Part shown: positions 53,636-61,337 of the stretch, piece by piece
Numbering within the stretch: position 1 is the first letter of the stretch
Layout of the letters: every line of letters begins with the position of its first letter
Source of the DNA: a virus
Reading direction: 5' to 3' (one strand)
Length of the DNA stretch: 64,000 bases
Virus record (IMG/VR): IMGVR_UViG_3300044617_001255
Location: 1-64,000 of that record
The notes under the pieces: generated by a model
Database searches by the model: none
Seen by the model: the letters and a program-made list of their open reading frames with translations, nothing else
What the model was told of the DNA's origin: nothing
Position numbers and translations under genes: made by a program

Positions 53636-54507
53636 ACCTCATACTAGAAGATCTAAAAAGATGGTTTAAAGAAAAATGGACAGCCCAAGACGGCTCAAAA
53701 TGTGGTTCTTATGAGGGCAAGGGTAGAGTTAAATGCCGCCCATCTAAAAAAGTATCAGGTAAAACTCCCCAGACCTGGGGAGAAATGAGCAAGAAACAAA
53801 AGAAAAAAGCAGTTCGTTTAAAACAAAAAGCCCATAGAAAAGGTCATCAATTTAGCAGCCACAAAACAGGCGAAACCTGGAAAGCAGACAAAGGTAAATA
53901 TACTGCTTCAGTAAAAGAAGAATGGAATCCAAAGAATAAAAAGAAACATGCTGCCTGCAAAGCCAAGATCAAGGCAAAAGTAAAGGTATGGCCTTCTGCA
54001 TATGCAAGTGGCTTGATGGTTCAATGCTATAAGAAAAAATCAAAGAAAAAATTGTCAGAAAGTGCTGAAAGAGATGAAATATTGAACTACATGAAGAGTT
54101 CAATGAAAAATCCACTGAGATTTTATTATCTTCTTCTCTTATCTGGTGAACCGGCAACTGAAGCACAAAAAACATTATATAATCTAAAATTCCCAATTGT
54201 AAGAACTGCAAATTATGAAATTAGAAAAAAGATGATGAAATTGTTGACAAGGATCATAGATCTTATGGTAACAGATCCAATACTTTATTCTAGATTGCGT
54301 TCACTAGCCATGGGAAAGAAATTAAATATAGACGAAGAAATGGGAGTTGGAACATCTGCAATACCTGCAGTATCAGCAACACAAGATGGAAGTATTGAAA
54401 CACCACCTGTCGCTGCAGGGATAGTATCTGCAATGCCACCAAAAAAGAAAAAAAGAATACCAGATCCTATTCTTAAAATGATGTTTAGACAAGGAGATAG
54501 ACCATGA
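53632..54507 (+). CDS. Tagged two-part basic protein
   Basis: 291 residues. MNLILE|DLKRWF has an ILE site. Residues about 15-85 (WTAQDGSKCGSYEGKGRVKC, RPSKKVSGKTPQTWGEMSKK) and 95-140 (KKHAACKAKIKAKVKVWPSA, YASGLMVQCYKKK) are lysine-rich domains with conserved Cys that I know from phage internal proteins. A helical C-terminal third (LLLLSGEPATEAQKTLYNLK-like) follows. Likely packaged with DNA. Confidence 0.68.
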   Translation: MNLILEDLKRWFKEKWTAQDGSKCGSYEGKGRVKCRPSKKVSGKTPQTWGEMSKKQKKKAVRLKQKAHRKGHQFSSHKTGETWKADKGKYTASVKEEWNPKNKKKHAACKAKIKAKVKVWPSAYASGLMVQCYKKKSKKKLSESAERDEILNYMKSSMKNPLRFYYLLLLSGEPATEAQKTLYNLKFPIVRTANYEIRKKMMKLLTRIIDLMVTDPILYSRLRSLAMGKKLNIDEEMGVGTSAIPAVSATQDGSIETPPVAAGIVSAMPPKKKKRIPDPILKMMFRQGDRP

Positions 54508-54941
54508 TAGCACCAGAACTACTTTCGATGTTAGGAGGCGGAGTAGCAGGTTTTCTGTTCCGTTTCTGGGCACAAAAAAGCCAAGATCAAAAGGAGATGT
54601 TTGAACGTCTTCTTAAAGCAAACACACAAACAACTGAGAATCAAGAAAAAGCAGCCAAAAGAGTTCCTATTGATATTGGCAAAGGAGTAAGACAACTTAT
54701 AGTTCTTACTGTTCTTTTCGGGACAATAGCAGCACCATTCATTCTACCTTTCTATGGATTACCAACATATGTTGAAGTTGATACTGTCAATCCAGAGGGA
54801 TTGTTTGGATTGTTTCCTGAATATTCTAAGAAATTTTTCGTAGAAATTAATGGATTTGTTTATACTTCAGAAAATAGACAAATTCTACTTAGCATTGTTG
54901 GATTTTACTTCGGCAGTGCAGCAGCAAATAACAAATCATAA
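54504..54941 (+). CDS. Putative holin
   Basis: 145 residues with membrane helices at about 3-22 (ELLSMLGGGVAGFLFRFWAQ), 67-90 (GVRQLIVLTVLFGTIAAPFI) and 122-140 (ILLSIVGFYFGSAAANNK). Three-helix holin-like layout; the next gene is a spanin-like lipoprotein and a lysozyme lies upstream, so this is probably the lysis pore. Confidence 0.65.
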   Translation: MIAPELLSMLGGGVAGFLFRFWAQKSQDQKEMFERLLKANTQTTENQEKAAKRVPIDIGKGVRQLIVLTVLFGTIAAPFILPFYGLPTYVEVDTVNPEGLFGLFPEYSKKFFVEINGFVYTSENRQILLSIVGFYFGSAAANNKS

Positions 54942-54951
54942 GGAGTGAATT

Positions 54952-55224
54952 ATGTATAGATTATTGTTTTTAGGATTGTTCTTACTTTTTGTTGGTTGTA
55001 ATACAACTCCAGAAATTATTCCAGACCCACCACCAGATAGCCCAGTTGTTATGAAATTAAAGAATGACATAGTTACTGGTAACGCAACCACATTCTGGGG
55101 ATGGATTCTTTGGTATGTTCCTGTTCTACTTCTTGTGGTAGCATGGGCATACAGAGAGTTCTTCTATAAGCCAAAAAAGAATGGAATTAATCACGATAAA
55201 CAAGATACTCAAGTAGTTGAGTAA
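54952..55224 (+). CDS. Spanin-like lipoprotein with C-terminal membrane helix
   Basis: 90 residues. MYRLLFLGLFLLFVGC is a lipoprotein signal (lipobox LFVGC); a proline-rich part follows (PEIIPDPPPDSP), and a transmembrane helix (WGWILWYVPVLLLVVAWAY) near 50-68. Unimolecular spanins have this order: outer-membrane lipid anchor, periplasmic part, inner-membrane helix. The periplasmic part is short for a u-spanin, so the assignment is tentative. Confidence 0.5.
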   Translation: MYRLLFLGLFLLFVGCNTTPEIIPDPPPDSPVVMKLKNDIVTGNATTFWGWILWYVPVLLLVVAWAYREFFYKPKKNGINHDKQDTQVVE

Positions 55225-55772
55225 TTGATATTATCAAATAATTTTTTACAAATAAAATAGGAATCTACGATATCCGATATCGGACTTCCTATATCTTTTT
55301 TCTCATAATTCATTCTAATTCGGAGATCTACACCTGTCTCCAGCATGAATGATTTATACATGGTTTCTTTATCTGCATTTCCCTTACCAGTTGCATATTT
55401 CTTGGCTACTGTTGGTTCAACTATAGTCACAGGTATTCCCATCTCATATAATTTATATTTAAGAACTCCTGTATTTTCTGCAATATGAAATACCTTACCA
55501 GTTGAATTGTAAGAATATCCTTCTAGTGCGACTTGTTGACACCCTAATACAATCTCAAGAGCCCAGTCTGCTATGGACTTGTATCTTTCTACTTCGCTAT
55601 TCCAATCGTTAAAATTTTCACCTATTAGATTATAGGTGTGTAAATCCTCTACAGTATACTTTTTCGTATCTGTTAAGTAATAAAATGTGCAATGGTCAAA
55701 GGAGAAGAAATCTCCGTTGAATACGCAAATGCTAGGTCCGCACAATGAATAATCTATTCCTGCTATTATCAT
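55209..55772 (-). CDS. RuvC-like Holliday-junction nuclease
   Basis: 187 residues from ATG 55772 (a TTG start 18 bp earlier is possible). IIAGIDYSLCGPSICVF (first Asp), VALEGYSYNSTGKVFHIAEN (Glu), then GKGNADKETMYKSF and ISDIVDSYFICKKL (last acidic pair) are the RNase H-fold RuvC catalytic motifs. It may resolve branched DNA along with the endonuclease VII at 36400. GATAAATA, a late-promoter variant, lies at 55787-55780. Confidence 0.85.
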   Translation of the reverse strand: MIIAGIDYSLCGPSICVFNGDFFSFDHCTFYYLTDTKKYTVEDLHTYNLIGENFNDWNSEVERYKSIADWALEIVLGCQQVALEGYSYNSTGKVFHIAENTGVLKYKLYEMGIPVTIVEPTVAKKYATGKGNADKETMYKSFMLETGVDLRIRMNYEKKDIGSPISDIVDSYFICKKLFDNINYSTT

Positions 55773-55794
55773 ACAAGAATATTTATCCAATAAA

Positions 55795-55823
55795 AAAAGC
55801 CACCCGAAGGTGGCTTTGTTAAT
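55795..55823 (-). terminator. Terminator
   Basis: AAAGCCACC, short loop, GGTGGCTTT; on the minus strand followed by TTTTTATT. Ends the gene at 55835. Confidence 0.9.
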
Positions 55824-55834
55824 TAACTGTCTTT

Positions 55835-56197
55835 TTATCGACAGTTAGGTAAAACAACAGGTACTGCGCACCCACCAGTCCAGACTGGATAGTAGGGTAC
55901 AATCGGTTGTGGATATGTAAAATAGGCAGGTGCTCCGATTGCCATTTGCTGGGTTGTGGCTGCAACTGGTACTTGGGTAGGGAAAGGCCAGGTAGTTGGT
56001 CCACAGTAGCCAGTATAGGTTACTGGATAGAATCCAGATCCAGCATATGCTCCAGAATATGCACCATATCCATTTGATGCCCCTACTGCTACTGATGTTC
56101 CACCACCAGAATAACCAAAACTAAATGCTGATTGGGCACGGGAAGGAGCAGTTAGAAATGCAACTGCTAGGCATACAATAGAAACCAGATACTTCAA
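55835..56197 (-). CDS. Secreted Gly/Tyr/Ala-rich protein
   Basis: 120 residues. Signal peptide MKYLVSIVCLAVAFLTAPSR with cleavage near AQS; then SFGYSGGGTSVAVGASNGYG and a Thr/Pro-rich end with two Cys pairs. Function unknown; envelope location likely, as for 21535-21801. Confidence 0.65.
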   Translation of the reverse strand: MKYLVSIVCLAVAFLTAPSRAQSAFSFGYSGGGTSVAVGASNGYGAYSGAYAGSGFYPVTYTGYCGPTTWPFPTQVPVAATTQQMAIGAPAYFTYPQPIVPYYPVWTGGCAVPVVLPNCR

Positions 56198-56442
56198 TTT
56201 GAACTCCTTGTGGAACGGCGAGGACGGGAATCCATAGAATCAGCAACATTATTTGAAAGTTCATCCAACTTACTCTCAAGCTTGTCAATTCTCATTTGAA
56301 TACGCTCTTCTTGATGCCACTTTCTTTCGTTTTCAATGTCACGCTCATGATTATTATTAATGTCATTCAAATACATCATAATAAAAATAATAATACATGA
56401 AATGAAAGAAATTCCTGCTGCAATCTCAAAATATAGTGTCAT
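56194..56442 (-). CDS. Membrane-anchored coiled-coil protein
   Basis: 82 residues. N-terminal membrane helix (YFEIAAGISFISCIIIFIMM) and a charged coiled coil (HQEERIQMRIDKLESKLDEL), ending in a basic tail. This layout resembles an inner-membrane i-spanin (Rz), though it lies far from the holin. AAGGA Shine-Dalgarno site. Confidence 0.6.
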   Translation of the reverse strand: MTLYFEIAAGISFISCIIIFIMMYLNDINNNHERDIENERKWHQEERIQMRIDKLESKLDELSNNVADSMDSRPRRSTRSSN

Positions 56443-56464
56443 TTTATTTCCTTTCGTTGGGTTT

Positions 56465-56492
56465 ATTGTACCACACTAATTCAACATGTCAA
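56465..56492 (-). promoter_or_regulatory. Sigma70-type promoter
   Basis: Minus strand TTGACA (56492-56487), 16 bp, TACAAT (56470-56465), then a 22-nt leader with a Shine-Dalgarno site to ATG 56442. Confidence 0.85.
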
Positions 56493-58414
56493 GAACTAAC
56501 TAGATCAACCATCTCACACTTATCGCCGGTGCAGGCAAATGTCTGCGTTCCAGATGTTTGGTCTTGCTTCTCATAATTCTTTAGAAGTGACCAATCAACA
56601 TTCTTTGGCATTCTAGCCAACATTTCTTCATACTCTTCTTTTGTGCAATCCTGGTATGGAGCCTGACGATATGAATGGTCAGAATGAGGAAGGAATGAAA
56701 TACCGCTAATATCATCGAAGTGCTTATATACCCAAGCACCAACTTCCATCCATTCGTGCTCCTTTACTGTTACTGTAATACTTGGCTTATGTTCACACCA
56801 GAACTTCTGATAAGCAAGCCATAGATTCAAATGTTCAATTGCAGTCATATCACTTCGTGTTACAGAACCTTCAGCCTTCATTGGAAATGAGAAGACCATT
56901 ACATTATCTGGTTTCATCACGCATGGCTCATGTGGGAATCCCATCTCCATCATCATGCTGCAAAGAGGATCCTTTCGATCTGCACGAACTGTACGAATGT
57001 AGTATTCGTTGTGTCGAGCATGAATACCTGAAGCAGCATCAGTCAATTGTGATACTGTACCAGATGGTTTGATACAAGTAATTGCAGCAGCCTGATTGAT
57101 CTTAATCTTCTTAGCCCATTCCTTATTTGTATCAATTGCTGTTTGCTTGAGTGTTGTTAAAATTTCAGGTAACTTAGATCCATTTATTCTAAGCATTTCA
57201 TTATCCATGATACCAGTCAACGATACACCAAGCAATGCTTCCTCTTCGCAATTATTCTTCCATTCCGAAGAAAGATATGGAAAATGAGTCAAAGATGCTT
57301 GCCATGTTCCTAGAATAGATGCCAGACGAATCTTTCTCTTGAGTGATTCTACTGTATCTTCCTTGCGAACTATAACTTCTGTAAGATTGCAGAATTCACG
57401 ATCACGAAGAATGATTTCTGAACATGGGTTTGTTCCGAAATCATAGTTTGGATCACGGCGATCTCCAAGTTTTTCTACAGTCTTTTTACAGGCATCACGA
57501 TTGAAGATACCACGCTCTCCACTCTTGCTCTTATAAAGAGAAACCCATTCTTCCATATAAACGCCAATTTCAGGCTTCTCTTTGTAGGCTACTGAATTGT
57601 TGGAAAGTGCTCGTTGTGGATTTGCCTCCCACCAAGCACCAACCTTGGCTTCTCTCATCCGCTCATCCGTGAGATTCGATAGGCTAATAAGAGCAGATCT
57701 ACGGACTCCTCCCACCACCACAATCTCTGCAATTTTACATACGATATCGTGGCATTCGATCGAAGTGAGCTTTCTCCCTGCTGCTCTCTTAAAAGTATCA
57801 CAGGTGAACCTGAAAAGATCATCAAGGGGCTTTGGACCGGAGGCTCTTCCACCAAATACTTTGAGCCTCGCACCAGCAGGACGTATTTTCGATAGGTCCC
57901 ATTTTGGTATTTGACCACCAATGAGTAGGGAGATAAGTTCTTTGTAAGCTTTAGCCCAGCCACCTTTAGAATCCTGTACAACAATCGTGGTGTCTGAATT
58001 AGTAAATTGTTCAGCAATTGTAGGGAGTTTTTCAACATATTGCCTTTCTACCGAGAAACCAACTCCGGTTCCACACATTAAAACGTAAAGTATTTCATCA
58101 AATGCACGAACTCTATTTACTGCAACGTATGAGCAATTATATCCAGCAGTGTTGTCACGGTGAAGTGCTTCGCCTGCAGTCATGAGTGCTCTCATGCTTG
58201 GCATGATCTCAAGATTCAAAACAGCAGTCTCAAGTTCAGAACGAAGATCCTTTGAAAGAATGAACTTATGATTCTCCTTCAAGTGATTTTCAAAGAAATC
58301 AAAATATCTTTTTACTGTCTCTTCCCAAGTTTCTCTTCTATTTTCACTTTCAAGCCATCTTGAATAACGTGAAAGGTGAATGAAATCTTGATATAGAGTC
58401 GGTAAATTCTTCAT
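56489..58414 (-). CDS. nrdJ: Class II (B12-dependent) ribonucleotide reductase
   Basis: 641 residues from ATG 58414 (GGGAGA upstream). It makes deoxyribonucleotides using adenosylcobalamin. Motifs: MRALMTAGEALHRDNTAGYN with the first active-site Cys (YNCSYV), GTGVGFSVE, NPCSEIILRDREFCNL, CIKPSGTVSQL and a C-terminal redox pair FACTGDKCE. Sequence and length resemble monomeric RTPR-type enzymes. Oxygen-independent and single-subunit, it supplies dNTPs for phage replication wherever the host has B12. Confidence 0.9.
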   Translation of the reverse strand: MKNLPTLYQDFIHLSRYSRWLESENRRETWEETVKRYFDFFENHLKENHKFILSKDLRSELETAVLNLEIMPSMRALMTAGEALHRDNTAGYNCSYVAVNRVRAFDEILYVLMCGTGVGFSVERQYVEKLPTIAEQFTNSDTTIVVQDSKGGWAKAYKELISLLIGGQIPKWDLSKIRPAGARLKVFGGRASGPKPLDDLFRFTCDTFKRAAGRKLTSIECHDIVCKIAEIVVVGGVRRSALISLSNLTDERMREAKVGAWWEANPQRALSNNSVAYKEKPEIGVYMEEWVSLYKSKSGERGIFNRDACKKTVEKLGDRRDPNYDFGTNPCSEIILRDREFCNLTEVIVRKEDTVESLKRKIRLASILGTWQASLTHFPYLSSEWKNNCEEEALLGVSLTGIMDNEMLRINGSKLPEILTTLKQTAIDTNKEWAKKIKINQAAAITCIKPSGTVSQLTDAASGIHARHNEYYIRTVRADRKDPLCSMMMEMGFPHEPCVMKPDNVMVFSFPMKAEGSVTRSDMTAIEHLNLWLAYQKFWCEHKPSITVTVKEHEWMEVGAWVYKHFDDISGISFLPHSDHSYRQAPYQDCTKEEYEEMLARMPKNVDWSLLKNYEKQDQTSGTQTFACTGDKCEMVDLVSS

Positions 58415-58487
58415 ATTTTGTTCTCCCAATGATAAAGCGGTACAGTATGTAGCCAAGTGTAAAAATGCAACGAATAAAGATTTTGAA

Positions 58488-59108
58488 TCAACTTATTTTA
58501 TTATTTTTAAAAATCATTACTCCATTGCGATACCAAGGATTGTCCAGTATAATTTCATAAGAATCTGAATCTGACAGTACTTCATTTCTTATTTGTTCAC
58601 ATTTTCTTGAAGTAGTATCATCTAATCCGATAAATAAAGATCTGTCTTTCAATTTTAAATATTCTGAATAAGTTGAAAATTCACCACCATCAAGAAAGAG
58701 AAAATCTATTCTTTTCGGAATTTTACTCAAGACATTTGGACATTTTAGAAATGCATTGAGATCCTGTTCGAACCATAATTTTTCGTCAGGATGATAACAC
58801 CCTAGATGTTTATCATCCATTTCTTGAACATCAATAATTCTACCCCAAACAAACTTTGCCCAGTTAGGCAACATATCTTTCCAAATTTGAACTGCGGTAG
58901 AATGCATATTCAATTCCGCTTCAAGACTAAGAAACGATATTTCTTTCTTATTAGAATCGGATAGACCACGAATGATACATTCGGTGCTTCCCAATCCTTT
59001 CCATGTGCCTATTTCTACAACAGTTTTTATTGATGAATTTTTCAGACACAATTCATACAACTTGTGTCCAAATTGACTTTCTAACTTTATTTGTCCATAT
59101 TCTTCCAT
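58488..59108 (-). CDS. Class I AdoMet methyltransferase-like protein
   Basis: 206 residues. IKTVVEIGTWKGLGSTECII (motif I), SFLSLEAELNMHSTAVQIWK and RIDFLFLDGGEFSTYSEYLK fit methyltransferase-24/cephalosporin-hydroxylase-like proteins of glycan clusters. Coupled with the sulfotransferase region. Substrate unknown. Confidence 0.72.
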   Translation of the reverse strand: MEEYGQIKLESQFGHKLYELCLKNSSIKTVVEIGTWKGLGSTECIIRGLSDSNKKEISFLSLEAELNMHSTAVQIWKDMLPNWAKFVWGRIIDVQEMDDKHLGCYHPDEKLWFEQDLNAFLKCPNVLSKIPKRIDFLFLDGGEFSTYSEYLKLKDRSLFIGLDDTTSRKCEQIRNEVLSDSDSYEIILDNPWYRNGVMIFKNNKIS

Positions 59109-59111
59109 AAA

Positions 59112-59537
59112 TTATAAATTATTTGCAGCCATATACTCATCAATCTGCTCATGTGAATTCAACAACGAAATTTGTTCTCTTTTTTGTCTTAAAGATAATA
59201 TATTTTCTGTAATCGTATCTATACAGCAGTTATCATTTGTAGAACATGAACATTGAAATTCTTTTGTAATCTCAAAACTAATTGCCCTTCGTTCTTCCTG
59301 TGTTAAAATCATTAGTAAAGTTTCTTTACGATCATTAACACTCAGATCCTTAACACCCCATACAATCTCTACAGGAGTCTTGCTAGTATCAAAATAATAC
59401 CCCTCTACAATTTGTCTATTTGGAATAGGATTTGCTAATATATCCACTGCTTCACGCCAATCACCTTCTCTGTTTGGATTGTAACCCAAACATTCAACTA
59501 CTACACCTTCTTCAACACGTACCCAATAATTTGCCAT
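59112..59537 (-). CDS. Putative tail-fibre-linked protein
   Basis: 141 residues. MANYWVRVEEGVVVECLGYN then GYYFDTSKTPVEIVWGVKDL resembles short phage proteins next to tail fibres that begin with a YxxxxxGxVxxV pattern. FQCSCSTNDNCCIDTITE may bind metal. It overlaps the next gene by 26 bp. Confidence 0.5.
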   Translation of the reverse strand: MANYWVRVEEGVVVECLGYNPNREGDWREAVDILANPIPNRQIVEGYYFDTSKTPVEIVWGVKDLSVNDRKETLLMILTQEERRAISFEITKEFQCSCSTNDNCCIDTITENILSLRQKREQISLLNSHEQIDEYMAANNL

Positions 59538-61308
59538 TTTCAGTCTCCTTTTTGCTGTATCTTGAATTTAATTCTTCTTTCAATTCAATCATTGGAGCAT
59601 TCCAAGAACCATATTTAGTTTGTCTAAAAAGTCTAACGGAATCGTAATATGGAGTCCTATTTCCTGGTACTGCCCATAAGTAATAATGTAAAACAGGAAC
59701 AATTATCCAAGTATCTATTCCCATTGCTCCGCTCATGTGTGCAATACTTGTGCACGATGATACAACTAAATCACATTTTGATAGTTCTGCACGGGTGTCC
59801 TCCCATGAATCCAAACGCACCTTCCTCATCCACGGCGGAGTCTCGTCTATTCCCTCATCACGCTGTAAGCATACAAAGTCTGCGTCTATCCCATCAAATG
59901 CCTTGAAAAACGGCTTTAAAGGAAATCTGCGATTCTGTTCGTGCTCAAATTTTGGATTTCCCCACCATCTTATTCCGATAGTTGGTCTTTTACTTGGATT
60001 TGATATATACATTTTTGGAATATATGGTTTACCACTAATATCTGGATATTCATACCCAAGAGGGAGAAGTACAGACATGGCAGGAACCCACCAATCATGA
60101 TAAACACCCCCTGCAGCTTCATGTTGAATGATTGTTTTTATCCCTTCACAACATTTTACTACAGGAAATAATTCAGGTGAACATGCCACAATTACGTCAC
60201 ACCCTCGGCGCGTTATATCTTTAATATATCTAAGCGCATGTATTTGATCTCCAAGTCCTCCCTCAAGATAATAAAGAATAGTTCCCATTCCTTTTCCGTC
60301 CCATATTTGAGTTGGAACAGGAGGTTTGGGATTTCCGAAACATTTATCATAACGACCACGGGAAAGATATTCCATACCTTGTTGTAATTTATTTTGTCCT
60401 AAAGCAAACCATCCCATATTAAATGCAATTTTGTTGCATATTGGATTTTCTTTTTGTGCTTCGCATAAAATTTTATATGCTTGTTTTGATTTACCCTGCA
60501 TAGAAAGACGTACTGATTGATCAATTTTTTTAGGAATTACTGAATCAAAAGATTCACCTTTCCAAAACTTTGGAGGATCAAAATTATCATAATGATATCC
60601 CAATATTTCTTTTGCACTAATATTATGTTGTCTCTCAAGGCGAGAACCAATTTTGTGAAGATTTGGAATACCCCATATTTCATCATCTCGTTCTGCTACT
60701 ACTTGAGTATCCAAAGAATTAAAATTATAGACATGGGAATTTATATTTAAAAATGTGTGAATACGATTCATCTGTTCTTGTGGATTGGTAAGAAGATCCT
60801 CATAGTCTACAAACAAAAAACAATCAGGATTTTGTTTGTATCCATTATAAAGAGTAGCATATGAGGTTTTAAGATGTTCAACTAATTGTGAGTCAAATAG
60901 AAATGTTTGAAGATCAGTAGGTTTTGCAAGTCTTACAAATGATGCTGCACATTCTGCAGGATGTCTAACTGTTGCAATAATTTTTGGTTTTTTACCAAGA
61001 ACTTTTTCTAAAGTATTCACAATTTGAGGATTTGCCCATCCGCGACTTTTATCTATTATAATTGGTTTATGTATGGATTCATATTTTGTGTACATCACAG
61101 ATTTTAATAAACTATAAACTTCATGTTTATCTGTTTTTTGTGTATGAATCGCAGGAGAAGATTCCCATGCATTGCATACTGCACCCATAAGATCTATAAG
61201 CCCACTAGTAGTGGTAGAATGTATTTCAGGATGTTGAGTTAATAGAGAAGATAAAACAGTTGAACCGCTACGTGGAATTCCAGCTAAAAAATGCACAGTA
61301 TTATTCAT
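59512..61308 (-). CDS. Sulfotransferase - glycosyltransferase fusion
   Basis: 598 residues. About 1-260: sulfotransferase with the 5' PAPS loop FLAGIPRSGSTVLSSLLTQH, PKIIATVRHPAECAASFVRL (3' PAPS motif) and the helix DYEDLLTNPQEQMNRIHTF. About 265-330: TPR-like helices. About 345-585: GT9/TPR-linked transferase: YYLEGGLGDQIHALRYIKDI, IGIRWWGNPKFEHEQNRRFP, LSKCDLVVSSCTSIAHMSGA. A two-step enzyme adding sugar and sulfate, probably to tail fibre or host surface glycan. I know of no phage case, but have not searched. Confidence 0.85.
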   Translation of the reverse strand: MNNTVHFLAGIPRSGSTVLSSLLTQHPEIHSTTTSGLIDLMGAVCNAWESSPAIHTQKTDKHEVYSLLKSVMYTKYESIHKPIIIDKSRGWANPQIVNTLEKVLGKKPKIIATVRHPAECAASFVRLAKPTDLQTFLFDSQLVEHLKTSYATLYNGYKQNPDCFLFVDYEDLLTNPQEQMNRIHTFLNINSHVYNFNSLDTQVVAERDDEIWGIPNLHKIGSRLERQHNISAKEILGYHYDNFDPPKFWKGESFDSVIPKKIDQSVRLSMQGKSKQAYKILCEAQKENPICNKIAFNMGWFALGQNKLQQGMEYLSRGRYDKCFGNPKPPVPTQIWDGKGMGTILYYLEGGLGDQIHALRYIKDITRRGCDVIVACSPELFPVVKCCEGIKTIIQHEAAGGVYHDWWVPAMSVLLPLGYEYPDISGKPYIPKMYISNPSKRPTIGIRWWGNPKFEHEQNRRFPLKPFFKAFDGIDADFVCLQRDEGIDETPPWMRKVRLDSWEDTRAELSKCDLVVSSCTSIAHMSGAMGIDTWIIVPVLHYYLWAVPGNRTPYYDSVRLFRQTKYGSWNAPMIELKEELNSRYSKKETENGKLLGTC

Positions 61309-61337
61309 AATAATTACTCCATAATATATATGTGAAA

